From assembly GCF_006715305.1 (NCBI RefSeq), contig NZ_VFMY01000002.1, forward strand, positions 1 to 64,000: a stretch of 64,000 nucleotides of DNA, written 5' to 3'. Below are positions 1-8,872 of this stretch, piece after piece. Each line of letters begins with the position of its first letter. Position 1 is the first letter of the stretch. Under the pieces are notes generated by a model, which saw only the letters and a program-made list of their open reading frames with translations, searched no databases and had not been told where the DNA came from. This DNA comes from Arthrobacter sp. SLBN-100 (lineage in GTDB: Bacteria; Actinomycetota; Actinomycetes; Actinomycetales; Micrococcaceae). Made by a program: the position numbers and the translations under genes.

Positions 1-206
1 CCAACGTAGGGTCCCTACTCGGTATCGGGTTTCCGACATGGACCGGCGGCGCCGCGCAATTCGTGGTGGGGTACCCCGGTGGCGTCCACGCCTTCGTGGA
101 CCGTGCCCGTCAGCTCGCCAAGAAATACGGGGAACGCTTCGAGCCACCCGCGTCGGTGGTCCACGCCGCCAAGACCCCCATGCAGTCAGAAGGCGCTGGG
201 GTCTGA
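1..206 (+). CDS. 3-hydroxyacyl-CoA dehydrogenase (FadB/FadJ type), C-terminal end only
   Basis: The gene enters from the left edge, is read from base 3, and stops with TGA at 204-206, leaving 67 residues. The visible part has the conserved GIGFPTWTGGAAQ turn followed by a GGVHAFVDRARQLA helix, which is the very end of the second C-terminal domain of the multifunctional beta-oxidation protein. That family oxidises 3-hydroxyacyl-CoA with NAD+, usually fused to enoyl-CoA hydratase in the cytoplasm. This end looks intact, unlike the decayed genes that follow. The rest cannot be judged from this window. An SDR, thiolase and MaoC further right belong to the same pathway. Confidence 0.8.
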   Translation, partial: NVGSLLGIGFPTWTGGAAQFVVGYPGGVHAFVDRARQLAKKYGERFEPPASVVHAAKTPMQSEGAGV

Positions 207-499
207 AACTTTGCGGCAGGTGGTCTCGGCCGACGTCGAGACCCCCTGCCGCAGTAGCCTTTCGTTGACGAATGGATCAGAAATACCCGTCTCTTCCGGC
301 GAGCCGCCACATAGGTGATCAAAATTGTCGACGCAGGCACCAGTCGTTTCCGTATTTCCTCCATGCAGTCACCCTGCTCTGCTCGCGTCTGGGAGACCCG
401 CATGTTCATATTTTCCTGCCGGAAAATTCCATGCAGAACTGGCTTCAGTGTCTGAGGAACCGGACCTAAAATCCGCGACCTGTGAATGGAACTAGAACT
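207..499. other. Intergenic stretch, nothing recognised
   Basis: About 290 bases between the beta-oxidation gene end and the MaoC remnant. I see no convincing gene, hairpin or repeat. Confidence 0.4.
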
Positions 500-960
500 A
501 TGACACTAAGTCTGGACACTATCGGCCAGGAATGGACTGCTAGAGAGCGGTTTTGGGACTCCACGCAAGCCATCTCCTATGCACTCGGAGTCCGCGCCGT
601 GGTGCCACGGACCCTGGGACGAGGTGGAGTTCACGACCGAAAACTCCCAAGGGGTAGACCAAAAAATCCTCCCACCTTTGCCGTCGTCCTTAGTTCCTTT
701 GACGGCCGTCTAAGCCGGTTCGGTGACTTCCCCCTCTCCGCCGTCCTGCATCCAGGACAGGAACTGACACTGCACGGGCCCTTGCCCACGGCGAAACCTG
801 CGTCACGAGGTCGCGCGTGGTGGACGTCCTGGACAGGGCCGCGTTGGTGGAGTCCTCAGCTAGTGGGCGCCGGGCGTCCAGGACGGAGGCGGCCGGGCGG
901 CAGACGTCCATCGGGTGCTAGGTCGTCGGCAAGGCGTCAATTTCCTGCCGGATGATCGCA
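500..960 (+). pseudogene. Decayed MaoC-like dehydratase/enoyl-CoA hydratase
   Basis: An ATG at 500 opens MTLSLDTIGQEW, and later segments TFAVVLSSFDG, FGDFPLSAVLHPGQELTLH and SRVVDVLDRAALVES are each in different reading frames. In that order they match the N-terminal hot-dog domain of two-domain MaoC hydratases of the HSD17B4/Hsd4B type, which hydrate 2-enoyl-CoA. At least two frameshifts interrupt the frame and the second domain is not found, so no working enzyme is possible. It fits the adjacent fatty-acid or steroid breakdown genes. The family assignment rests on remembered motifs and is fairly safe; the right limit is approximate. Confidence 0.6.
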
Positions 961-1149
961 TCCAGGGCCCGTCTCCTCGAAGCTGCACCGGACGGTGAGT
1001 TCTTGGACGGGATAGCAGCGAGCGATAGAGCAGCGAATTCGTGTCCGGTTCGACCTGGGACACCGCGATGTAGTTCACCATGACCCGGTGAGGCCCTTTT
1101 TGATGTCTTGAAGACGCCGGAATCGAATCTGTTGTATGCCTTCATAATT

Positions 1150-1660
1150 CACGAGGTCATAGGGGCGGGCTCTGGTGAGCATTTCCGGCACTCGCACGTG
1201 TATGTTGACTCCGGGCCGGCCAGCTCCTCCACCGTGAACGGTGCGCTCTGGCCGAACTCGGTCATGTTGGCCAGGATCGGGACGTCGACGGCGTCGCCGA
1301 TGGCCTGGAACTCGGACAGTTCCTTCATGGCCCTGGTGAAGATGGCGTCGGCGCCGGCCTCCATGAACGCCCTGTCACGGTCCTGGTGGCCGCCAGGCCG
1401 TCGATGTCCCGGATGTGGATATGGGCGATGATCAGGAAGTTCGGGTCCCCTGCGCGTCGGCCGTCGCGCGGACCCCGCTTGGAGGCGGTGTCGAGGTCCA
1501 CTACGTTCTTGGCGTCCAGGGGTCTGCAGTGCTTGGGACCTAGCTGGTCCTCGACGAGGCAGCCGCCCATTCCGAGGTTTTCGAGCTCGAGCTCCTAGGC
1601 GCTGCGGACGACGTTCGTGGGCTCACCGAAGCCGGCGTCGGCGTCCATGATGCAGGGGCA
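1150..1660 (-). pseudogene. Methylisocitrate lyase/PEP mutase family remnant (PrpB-like)
   Basis: Read on the minus strand, segments MDADAGFGEPTNVVRSA, then a TAG stop, then GGCLVEDQLGPKHC, DPNFLIIAHIHIRDIDGL and EAGADAIF...VPILANMTEFG follow the order of the isocitrate-lyase superfamily barrel of 2-methylisocitrate lyase. They occupy different frames and contain an in-frame stop. The N-terminal and C-terminal thirds are absent. The intact enzyme cleaves methylisocitrate to pyruvate and succinate in propionate use. This is a dead fragment in the decayed left region. A related PEP-mutase-family lyase cannot be excluded. Confidence 0.6.
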
Positions 1661-1667
1661 GGTCAGT

Positions 1668-2205
1668 CATCCTGTGATTCTCCCGGTGCGGGCGGTCTCA
1701 TCAAAACCACTGCGATGTCCAGCCCGGCGTCATCAGCGAGCCCGGCGAGCCAGCGGCCCCCTGCTCGCCGCCCACGCGTCGACCTGATCCGGGTCCACTC
1801 GGGAGGCTCCGTCGGGCTCAGTGGAGAAGACCCGCGTGAAGTGGCCGGTGGTCGGGACACACAGGAGGGCGAACGGGCGCTTGAAGGAGTCGGTGAACTC
1901 GTACACGGGTCGATTTCGGGGCCCGCTTTGGCAGCTGTACAGGCCCCACGGCGTCAAGCTCAAGGGGGGCTGAACGGTAGAGGTTCGTTCCGGAGTACTT
2001 GGAGAGCCGGAAGGCCATCCGTGTTCCGAAGCGGTTAACAACAGACTGGCCGTGCGTGTCCTGCACCGTCAGGGCGCTGGCCCCGGCCAGGACCAGCAGT
2101 AGGACGGTTCTTTGCATTCGGTGATAATTGCCCCCACTGGCCACTCCCCCGTTGAGTCCTTCGCGGTTTTTCACATTGCCGGCTAATTCTTGGACGCTGC
2201 TTTGG
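1668..2205 (-). pseudogene. Broken partial copy of the SCO6880-type conjugation gene
   Basis: The minus strand carries pieces homologous to the intact conjugation gene at 23670-25178: VYEFTDSFKRPFALL, FSTEPDGAS, VDPDQVDAW, WLAGLADDAGLD and HGQSVVNRFGTRMAFRLS. Similarity reaches back past the GTG start into the 3' end of the upstream TrbL-like gene. The segments lie in several frames, and a stretch of roughly 200-250 bases after the start is missing relative to the intact copy. It is therefore a diverged, frameshifted second copy, which shows that another conjugation module was once here or was brought in. Limits are approximate. Confidence 0.75.
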
Positions 2206-2624
2206 CACCAGTCTGCCGTCAATCCATCCCAAGCCGCTGTTGCCGTTGGCCGGCCAGTTTACAGCTAGTGGGACTCAACAGTCCATCACCGTCGCCAACA
2301 ACGAGGTCGGGCGAAGCAAGCGAAGGAGTTGCGGGTCCTCGGCCACCATCCCGCGACCCAGAGAGGGATAAGTTCGGGGTCTTCGAGTAACGTCGCGCGC
2401 ACTCCGACCACCACCGTTGTTGTGACATGTACCGCCACTGGTCGACCCCGGGCCACGCCGCGGAACTGGCTCCGAAGACATCGATACCTGAGGCCAGACC
2501 CTTGGCGACCGACAAGCCGAGCAGCCATGCGCGATGGGTGCGCCGAATGGGATGTTCGGCTTGTTCGAGGCCAACCTCGAACTCTTCCAAGGCCCAGTCA
2601 GTGGGTAGGTTGATGGTTCGGGAG
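2206..2624. other. Unassigned decayed stretch
   Basis: About 420 bases between the conjugation remnant and the OYE gene. Minus-strand frames are open for long runs but I cannot place any of them in a family, and none has a ribosome site. It is probably degenerate sequence like its left neighbours. Confidence 0.3.
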
Positions 2625-3755
2625 CTATCGGACGAAGTCGTCCCACATGCTCGTGATGTAATCGATGAACCGGGGGCCCACATCCTCCGCCTCGAGGTGG
2701 CGTCGAGAGACGGGCTGGTCGATGCTCACGAACTTGGGGTCTGCAAGCACCCGGTTAGCGAAATCGTGATGCAAGATCGCGCCGGTGCCGACCATGACGA
2801 AGTCGGCGCCCTCGTCGAGGCACCATTGGACCGCTGCAGCTGAGGTGATCTTCCCCGCCACGCCGAGGCGGGTGCCGTGTCGGGGCAGCGCGGAGAAGAG
2901 CTCGGTCAGCGTCTGACCACCGTACTGTGCCTCCTCCGGTCGCGACTTCACGTCCCACAGCGACATGTCCAGGTAGTCGACGAGACCGCTGGCCATGATC
3001 TGCTCGGCGACGACCAATGACTCGTCCAAAACGATGCCGTAGCGCCACGGGCTCAGCCGGATCCCGACCTGGAAGCCAGGCTCAGTGGCGCCGCGCACCG
3101 CCTCGAGAACCTCGAGGAGGATCCGTGAGCGGTTAGTGAGGTGGCCGCCATATTCGTCGTTGCGGGTGTTCCTTGTGGCATCGAGGAACTGCGCGAGGAG
3201 GTATCCGTGCCCTGCGTGGATCTCAACGCCGTCGAAGCCCGCCTCCTGTACACGGCGTGCCGCTCGCGCGAAGTTCGCCACGACGCCCTTGATCTCGGCA
3301 GTGGTCAGCGCCCTGGCCCCGTGTTCCGTATCGTCCCACGGAGCGACGGCAGGAACGCCGGAGACAGCAGGATTGGCCCGCCTGCCGCCATGGTGGAGTT
3401 GGACGCAGGAAACTGCCCCACCCGTTCGAAGGGCGGTCGCCAACTGGGTAAGTCCGGGCAGGCACCGGTCGTCCCATACGCCGAGCTGACCCGGGAAGGC
3501 CTTACCCTCCGGAGCGACGTACGCGGCGCAGGTCATCACCATGCCGAAACCGCCGATCGCGCGGCGCCCGAGCCAGCGCAACTCGTCCTCGTGGAGTGTG
3601 CCGTCTTGGTTGCTCTGCTGGTTGGTGAGCGGAGCTAGCACCAGCCGGTTGGGCCACGCCGGACCATTGTCCAGTTCCATCGGGCGCGCAGGCAGTGGCG
3701 CGGGCGGAATCAGCTCGTTGTGGCGTGTGGACGACACGACGGTCCTCCCCGTCAT
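2625..3755 (-). CDS. Old yellow enzyme family NADH:flavin oxidoreductase
   Basis: The 376-residue protein is full length for the FMN-binding TIM-barrel family. Visible marks are NRLVLAPLTNQQSN near the N-terminus, the substrate-anion pocket QLHHGGRRA, the barrel segment GFDGVEIHAGHGYLLAQF, NDEYGGHLTNRSR, and a phosphate-binding end DFVMVGTGAI. Such cytoplasmic enzymes reduce activated C=C bonds or act on dienoyl-CoA, steroid or nitro substrates with NAD(P)H; the substrate cannot be read from sequence. The ATG at 3755 overlaps the stop of a short upstream frame as ATGA, so translation is probably coupled. It is one of few intact genes in the left region. Confidence 0.9.
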   Translation of the reverse strand: MTGRTVVSSTRHNELIPPAPLPARPMELDNGPAWPNRLVLAPLTNQQSNQDGTLHEDELRWLGRRAIGGFGMVMTCAAYVAPEGKAFPGQLGVWDDRCLPGLTQLATALRTGGAVSCVQLHHGGRRANPAVSGVPAVAPWDDTEHGARALTTAEIKGVVANFARAARRVQEAGFDGVEIHAGHGYLLAQFLDATRNTRNDEYGGHLTNRSRILLEVLEAVRGATEPGFQVGIRLSPWRYGIVLDESLVVAEQIMASGLVDYLDMSLWDVKSRPEEAQYGGQTLTELFSALPRHGTRLGVAGKITSAAAVQWCLDEGADFVMVGTGAILHHDFANRVLADPKFVSIDQPVSRRHLEAEDVGPRFIDYITSMWDDFVR

Positions 3756-3913
3756 GCTCTCTGCTCCCTGTCCGGAGCGTGTGCCCTGCCCGTCTCAGGC
3801 GCGTGGCGGGCAGTGGCCCACGCCGTGCCGACCTGGGCCAAGCGGCGCGCCAGGCCGCGTCCCTGCGCGTCTGTGCCACCAAGAACGGTGATAGTGGGCT
3901 CTGCAATTTGCAT
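3752..3913 (-). pseudogene. Truncated Rossmann protein, NADPH-dependent F420 reductase-like N-terminus
   Basis: A 53-residue frame starts with ATG at 3913 behind an AGGAG ribosome site and ends at the ATGA overlap with the OYE gene. It contains TITVLGGTDAQGRGLARRLA, the dinucleotide-binding start of the F420H2:NADP+ oxidoreductase family, whose members are normally about 200-240 residues. Everything after the first beta-alpha unit is missing, apparently by a deletion that joined it to the OYE start. It may still be translated as a leader that feeds ribosomes to the OYE gene. The family call is an inference from one motif. Confidence 0.5.
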
Positions 3914-4425
3914 GTGGAACTCCTAGCTGTGATGGTTGGGTTGCCATGTGTCGGATCTTCCCCTTCTCGGCGATAATCTGGCGCGACTTACGGCGGCTCC
4001 TCGATCTAGGAACGTCCGGAAGGATAGGGGGAACGATTGGTGCTCTTCGCTGTGGAGCGTATTTCGACGGAATCCACCTCTTGCCGCGCACGCTCGAGAA
4101 TCCGTGGCGGGATGCGAACCGTGGCCCGTGCCGTTCCTCCGGTTTGCATCACGAAAGGGCTGACGCCGCCGGGGTAGCCGGTGATGAAACTGTGCCGCGC
4201 TACCGATCCAGACGGGGAATCCGATCCCCTAGAAGACGAAACCCGCGGGCCGGGAGTCTCGGGGCCGGTCATCCATGCCCACTGTCGGAGCCCGAGTCCT
4301 GCCCTGGATACCTCCCGCGATGACGGGTGGGAGACTGGCGCGCGTTCGGGTTAATGGGCGCAGCAGCGGTGGACCTTATCATTTCCGGAAGCACCCGACG
4401 ATGGGTCGTCGCGGACGCCAGCACG
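3914..4425. other. Intergenic stretch, nothing recognised
   Basis: About 510 bases upstream of the truncated F420-reductase-like frame. Open frames exist on both strands but none shows a family motif or ribosome site. The promoter of the OYE unit is probably close to 3914-4000. Confidence 0.3.
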
Positions 4426-4540
4426 ACCGAACTTGAGTCACTGAGCTCGGCCTTGAACTTCGTAGTAACCTTTCTCCTGCTCAACCAGCGGCCGGGGAGG
4501 AGCTTCGCGAGCCGATTCAGCTCCAGCAGTTCCCCTCAGG
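4426..4540 (+). repeat. Diverged repeat A1, inverted copy at 14575-14690
   Basis: About 115 bases that match, by eye and with scattered mismatches, the reverse complement of 14575-14690. Shared words include GAACTTGAGTC, AGCTCGGCC, AACTTCGTA/CACTTCGTTA, GGGGAGG and TTCGCGAGCCGAT. On the minus strand it could encode a short helix similar to a MarR-family N-terminus (LNRLAKLLPGRWL), but both copies are interrupted. Confidence 0.6.
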
Positions 4541-4832
4541 CACCGAAGGAGGGCGTTCCCACCATGCTGCCGCCTCGCGTCAGCGAGTGTCGAAGCTTCT
4601 TCAGCGGTTGGTAATCCGGGTCGTCGTAGAAGCTGCGGAACGCCTCTTCGGACGGGAACTTGAGGATCACCACGCCCGGAGCGGGCGGCTTTCCCTCGAT
4701 CGGGGCGGCTTCGGCTGCCGCAGCGACCTCTCCGCCATGCCTGGTGATGATCTCCACGGCGCCGGGGATGTAGTCCTCGCCGTAGCGCTTGGGGTCCTCG
4801 ATGGCGTGGTGGACGACTGCGTAGTAGCTCAC
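4536..4832 (-). CDS. DUF1330 family protein
   Basis: A 98-residue protein beginning with GTG at 4832 behind AGGAG. It matches the small DUF1330 ferredoxin-like fold: YYAVVHHAIEDPKRYGEDYI at the start, a central GVVILKFPSEEAFRSFYDDP, and YQPLKKLRHSLTRG at the end. The FPSEEAFRSFYDDPDYQPLK stretch is the family signature. Function is unknown; members are cytoplasmic and often lie beside catabolic genes. It appears complete and has no close partner gene here. Confidence 0.85.
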   Translation of the reverse strand: MSYYAVVHHAIEDPKRYGEDYIPGAVEIITRHGGEVAAAAEAAPIEGKPPAPGVVILKFPSEEAFRSFYDDPDYQPLKKLRHSLTRGGSMVGTPSFGA

Positions 4833-4859
4833 ACGATTCTCCTGTTCTTTTAAGGTTGG

Positions 4860-5830
4860 TCGGTGCGCTCAGCCCCAGGAGGAGCCGAGGGTTGAGCGCA
4901 TCAGGGCTCGCGCGCCGGGCTGCGCGTCAGTAAGAACGGTATCCACTCCCGCCGGGTACAGTCAACCCAATTGACCAAATAAGTTTGCTGAAGCCGGTTC
5001 CTGCGCAGTCCGGCGGATCGATGAATATGGGCCTGCGGGCTTGGTTGAACTTCTAGCATCCGCTAAAAAGCGAAGACACACGCGGGCCACCCGGTTTGCA
5101 ATACCAGCCCACAGCGCGGGGAATACGGGATCGGCTAAGACGCTGGCCGGTCGTACGGGCGCGGCGACGCGCTCGTACAAATATCCGTCAGAATCGCATC
5201 ACGCGGGGGCGGCTTCGGACATGTGAAGCTTCCGCCTGCAAGGCTTTGCAAATCGGACCCACACCAGATCACCCTTGTCCGAGACCTCGTCAACCTCTAC
5301 GGACTCCTTTAGGCCCGAGTCGTGCTGCAGGACAACCCGGTCCTGCGGATGCAGGGTGGTCCAATTAACGGTGTCTAGTTTGGCGGCACCGCTCGTATCG
5401 GCGCTTGCATTTCGCTGTCATGCGAGTCTAATTTCCAATGAAGGCTAGGGGCCAGGCATCGAAATGAGTTTCGCGCCCCACGCCCATTTAGAGGGGGATT
5501 TCCGCCCATCGGAATTAGGGAGCACTTCATCGCCGTTTCTTCCCATCCCACTGCAGCAGGCATCACCGACGATTGTCGTCCGTCTGTCGCTGCCCTGGTG
5601 CGCTCCGCTGGACGGTGAAATCCAGGTGCGTGGGAGCGCTCAATAACGGAGCAGTCCGGCTAATTCATTGAGCCAGCACGTCCACACCCCGTGGTTGCCG
5701 CCCTGGGGGCTAGCATGTCCGCGTGGGGTTTCATCAACGAAGTCTCGCCCGTTCATTCCACTTGAGTGCTCCGTCAGGCTGAACCTTAGATTGTCGAAAT
5801 CAACAGTTCTACTTCCGTACAGTCAAGTGG
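4860..5830. other. Long stretch without a confident gene
   Basis: Nearly 1 kb. The only coding-like part is a minus-strand frame from about 5417 to 5199 with acidic/beta composition (NWTTLHPQDRVVLQHDSG, then DEVSDKGDLVWVRFAKP) but no usable start codon; it resembles small actinobacterial proteins of unknown function and may be a remnant. The remainder shows nothing I can name. Confidence 0.4.
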
Positions 5831-6592
5831 TTAGCGCGGGGCCATTCGGATGGCCCCGTCGAGTCGGATCGTCTCCCCGTTGAGCATCGGGTTTTCGATG
5901 ATGTGGGCGGCGAGGGCCGCGTATTCCGCCGGTGTTCCCAGCCGGGACGGATGAGGTGTCTGGGAACCTAGGGAAGCAATGGCCTCCTCCGGCAATGACT
6001 CGAACATCGGCGTATGGAACAGCCCGGGGGCAATGGTCATGACCCGGATCTTGTGCTGGGCCAAGTCGCGGGCAATCGGCAGCGTCATGCCGGTGACGCC
6101 TGCCTTGGACGCCGCGTAGGCCGCCTGCCCGATTTGCCCGTCAAACGCCGCGACCGAGGCGGTGTTGATGATAACGCCCCGCTCCTCGGCCTCCGTCGGG
6201 TCCTCAATCATACGGGCAGCCGCCAGACGGATGACATTGAAGGTGCCAATGAGGTTGATTTCGATTACCCTGCGGAAGTCCGCTAGCGGGTGCGGACCCT
6301 TCTTGCCGACGACGCGGACGGCGCTGGCGACGCCAGCACAGTTCACTACGATATTCAGGCCGCCGAGCTCCGTCGCGGCGTCAACGGCCGCCTGGACGTC
6401 ATTCTCATCGGTGACATCCACCGGGGAGAACCTGACGCGTGCCCCGAGTTCCTTGGCGATGACCTCGCCATTGGACGAGGGGAGATCGGCGATCACGGCC
6501 GATCCCCCCGCTTCCACGATGCGGCGAACCGTTGCCAGGCCGAGGCCGGATGCTCCGCCGGTCACCAGTGCTGTCCTGTTGGTGATTTCCAT
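5831..6592 (-). CDS. SDR-family dehydrogenase, 3-hydroxyacyl-CoA dehydrogenase type 2-like
   Basis: The 253-residue protein is a complete classical SDR. It has the cofactor motif TGGASGLG near residue 11, the structural NCAG (usually NNAG), and the catalytic YAASK with an upstream Ser in [10 protein letters not shown]. The whole sequence, including the C-terminal [20 protein letters not shown], resembles the HSD17B10/3-hydroxyacyl-CoA dehydrogenase type 2 group, which oxidises 3-hydroxyacyl-CoA with NAD+ in the cytoplasm. It is divergent from the thiolase at 6805, which would perform the following step. A 22-bp palindrome lies between them. Substrate is inferred, not shown. Confidence 0.88.
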   Translation of the reverse strand: MEITNRTALVTGGASGLGLATVRRIVEAGGSAVIADLPSSNGEVIAKELGARVRFSPVDVTDENDVQAAVDAATELGGLNIVVNCAGVASAVRVVGKKGPHPLADFRRVIEINLIGTFNVIRLAAARMIEDPTEAEERGVIINTASVAAFDGQIGQAAYAASKAGVTGMTLPIARDLAQHKIRVMTIAPGLFHTPMFESLPEEAIASLGSQTPHPSRLGTPAEYAALAAHIIENPMLNGETIRLDGAIRMAPR

Positions 6593-6718
6593 AGTTTGTC
6601 CGTCATTTCCTTCTGCGATGGTGCACTACGGGCCGAGTGCGTCCGCACTGGCCTCCATTGCGGGCTTTGGTCCGAAGAGGCATGCCCTACATGGACAACT
6701 TACTTGGAAGCCCTAGCA

Positions 6719-6740
6719 TTTACTAGGGAGTCCTAGTAAA
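6719..6740. promoter_or_regulatory. 22-bp operator-like palindrome between SDR and thiolase
   Basis: TTTACTAGG, four bases, then CCTAGTAAA form perfect 9-bp arms. A second, overlapping dyad CCCTAG/CTAGGG covers 6711-6728. The site sits 65 bases before the thiolase ATG and about 130 bases before the SDR ATG, a good place for a TetR-type repressor controlling both divergent genes. No such regulator gene is intact in the neighbourhood. Confidence 0.55.
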
Positions 6741-6804
6741 TTGAGAGAGAGCACCATCCTTCGGGATTCGGTTTCCCTGTTTCTACAAGCAGACGGGCGT
6801 TAGA

Positions 6805-7989
6805 ATGCGCAGCAGTGAAAAAATAGTCCTTCTCGATGGGGCGCGCACGCCGATCGGCAGTTTCGGCGGTGTCTTCAAGGATGTCCCAGGGTATGAGCTC
6901 GGAGCCGTGGCGGCCAAGGTGGCCCTGGAACGCTCGAAGGTTGCGGCCGGGGATATTGAAGAGGTCGTTATGGGCTGCATCGGGCAGGTCGGCCCGGATG
7001 CCTATAATGCCCGCCGCGTGGCCATTGCGGCCGGGCTGCCGAAGAATACCCCGGCGTACACCGTCAACCGGCTCTGCGGGTCCGGGCTGCAGGCCATCTG
7101 GTCCGCGGCCATGCAGATGCGCTGGGGCGGTGTGGACTTCGCCCTGGCCGGCGGCAACGAGTCCATGACGCGCATGCCGTTCTACGACTTCGGCGCCCGC
7201 GACGGATACAGGCTCGGCGACCGTAAACTGGTCGACGGGACCGTCGCGATCCTGACCGACCCCTTCAGCGGCAGCCACATGGGTGTTACGGCCGAGAACG
7301 TGGCCCGGAAGTACAACGTCTCCCGCCAGGCACAGGATGAATTTGCCCTCGAGTCCCAGCGCCGCGCAGCCAGTGACGTTGCGCGCGCAGCCTTCGCCGA
7401 GGAAATTACCGCGGCGCAGACCGGTGGACGCAAACCGGTCACTGTGGATGTGGACGAGCACCCCAAGCCCGGCACGACTTTGGAGGCCCTCGGCAAGCTG
7501 CGCGCGGCCTTCGAAGACGGTGGGACCGTCACCGCGGGCAACTCCTCGGGCATCAACGATGGCGCCGCGGCCGTCGTGCTCGCCCGCGAGTCCGTCGCCG
7601 CCGAGCGCGGGCTGACTGGGCTAGTTACCCTGGAGGCCGTCGCCACGGCTGCGATGGAACCAGAGCTGATGGGCTACGCGCCCGTCCTCGCCCTGCACAA
7701 GCTGTTTCAGCAGACCGGCACCACCGCCGCCGACATCGATGTGATCGAACTCAACGAGGCATTCGCCGCCCAGGCCGTCGCCGTGATCCGGGACGCGAAG
7801 CTGGACCCGGAAAAAACCAATCCCTACGGCGGTGCCATCGCACTGGGCCACCCGGTCGGGGCCACCGGGGCGATCCTGTCTTTGCGTGTGGCCAAGGACC
7901 TGGCCCGCCGCGACCTGGAACTCGGCATCGTCACCATGTGCATCGGCGGGGGCCAGGCCCTCGCCGCCCTCTTCCGCCGGGTTTCATAA
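6805..7989 (+). CDS. Acetyl-CoA C-acyltransferase (thiolase)
   Basis: The 394-residue length is typical. The acyl-accepting cysteine is in NRLCGSGLQ near residue 91, the catalytic histidine in GHPVGATGA near 348, and the second cysteine in MCIGGGQA near 379; NEAFAAQ is also present. It either condenses two acetyl-CoA or cleaves 3-ketoacyl-CoA, in the cytoplasm as a tetramer. Beside an acyl-CoA-type SDR and beta-oxidation fragments, the degradative role is more likely. A long antisense open frame on the other strand (6733-7461) is a codon-bias shadow. No strong ribosome site is seen before the ATG. Confidence 0.93.
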   Translation: MRSSEKIVLLDGARTPIGSFGGVFKDVPGYELGAVAAKVALERSKVAAGDIEEVVMGCIGQVGPDAYNARRVAIAAGLPKNTPAYTVNRLCGSGLQAIWSAAMQMRWGGVDFALAGGNESMTRMPFYDFGARDGYRLGDRKLVDGTVAILTDPFSGSHMGVTAENVARKYNVSRQAQDEFALESQRRAASDVARAAFAEEITAAQTGGRKPVTVDVDEHPKPGTTLEALGKLRAAFEDGGTVTAGNSSGINDGAAAVVLARESVAAERGLTGLVTLEAVATAAMEPELMGYAPVLALHKLFQQTGTTAADIDVIELNEAFAAQAVAVIRDAKLDPEKTNPYGGAIALGHPVGATGAILSLRVAKDLARRDLELGIVTMCIGGGQALAALFRRVS

Positions 7990-8159
7990 CCCCTGGGCTA
8001 GCCAGAACGGACGGTCGATGGATGGAAGGCCCCGTAAATCGGCAGGGGCGCCGACCAGAGCATCGCTGCAACTAACAAAGCTCGCGGCGAGCTGTTCGGC
8101 CGGAGGGAAGAGCCGACTGACGGCCCGGCCAGATGGCGCATCAAGGAAGTAAGGAACGG

Positions 8160-8408
8160 ATGTCTACGATTTATGTGCGTGCCCGGAACGCTTGGGACGC
8201 CCAGGAACAACTTAACGCGGCAGAGGGCAGGTTGCAGCTGCAGGGAATGCGAATCCGCACGCACGGAATTCTGGCCACGGAGATCAGCGCAGGACATTTT
8301 GCGGTCGCGCTCACCGAGCGTTTCCCCTGCGGGTTCACGCACGTGGAGTCGGTGAACCCGCCGCTAGAAGAGGCAGTGCGGAGGGCTTTCCGAAACGTGC
8401 CGCCTTAG
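8160..8408 (+). CDS. Small protein of unknown function
   Basis: An 82-residue frame starting with ATG at 8160 behind AAGGAA. The sequence MSTIYVRARNAWDAQEQLNA is followed by alternating beta/alpha-type segments and ends at RNVPP. I do not recognise the family. The start is chosen over an upstream ATG at 8133 because of the ribosome site. It lies between an intact thiolase and a broken hydratase, so it may be cargo or a survivor; no operon partner is visible. Confidence 0.45.
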   Translation: MSTIYVRARNAWDAQEQLNAAEGRLQLQGMRIRTHGILATEISAGHFAVALTERFPCGFTHVESVNPPLEEAVRRAFRNVPP

Positions 8409-8434
8409 GTTCCCCGGTACGACAGGGGGAACCT

Positions 8435-8694
8435 GTGACGAAGCTGGCCTCCCGCGTGGTGCTGGCCGCGGACGCCGTCGAGGAGGCGCTCAAGGCCACC
8501 GCGGTGATCGAGTCCAAGTCGAAGCCGGTGGCGATGCTGGCGAAGTAAGCCGTGAACGCCGCCTTCGAAACCGGCGTGGCGCAGGGCGTGCTGTTCGAAC
8601 GCCGCCTGTTCCACTCGCTGTTCGCCACCGAGGACCAAAGGAGTGCATGGCGGCCTTCACCGAGAAGCGCCAGCCCGAGTTCAGGCAAAGCTGA
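8435..8694 (+). pseudogene. Enoyl-CoA hydratase C-terminal remnant
   Basis: The frame reads TKLASRVVLAADAVEEALK, KSKPVAMLAK, a stop, [28 protein letters not shown], and after a frameshift [15 protein letters not shown] and TGA. This is the C-terminal third of a crotonase-fold enoyl-CoA hydratase, where the ERRLFHxLFATEDQ helix and MAAFxEKRxPxF tail are typical. A stop and a frameshift make it non-functional, and the N-terminal two-thirds carrying the oxyanion hole are absent. It adds to the decayed beta-oxidation set around it. Confidence 0.75.
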
Positions 8695-8780
8695 ACCAGG
8701 GGCAGGTTTATGGGCAGGGCGCGGAGACTATAAGCGGCCCAACTTCTCAGGAGATATCAACTAGATGTCACGCCGGTGGC

Positions 8781-8795
8781 CCAGCATCTTGCTGG
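8781..8795 (+). terminator. Short hairpin with T-run in the pntA leader
   Basis: CCAGCA, three bases, TGCTGG, followed by TTGGTTTTTG. It could end any read-through from the left or attenuate pntA. Confidence 0.4.
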
Positions 8796-8828
8796 TTGGT
8801 TTTTGAAGAATGAATCGATACTGGTGCG

Positions 8829-8849
8829 CCGGGCAAGGGTGTTGCCCGG
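8829..8849 (+). promoter_or_regulatory. Hairpin just before the pntA start
   Basis: CCGGGCAA, five bases, TTGCCCGG, then TTTGGTTGG; its 3' side ends 23 bases before the GTG at 8873. It is placed to affect ribosome access or to act with the hairpin at 8781 as an attenuator. I see no known riboswitch pattern. Confidence 0.4.
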
Positions 8850-8872
8850 TTTGGTTGGTTGGATGAAAGAGA

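Noticed and set aside
6733..7461. Long open frame antisense to the thiolase
   Set aside because: Codon-bias shadow; no ribosome site or family motif, and the opposite strand is a clear thiolase.
8829..8849. Known riboswitch class in the pntA leader
   Set aside because: Only simple hairpins; no conserved aptamer core that I can recognise.
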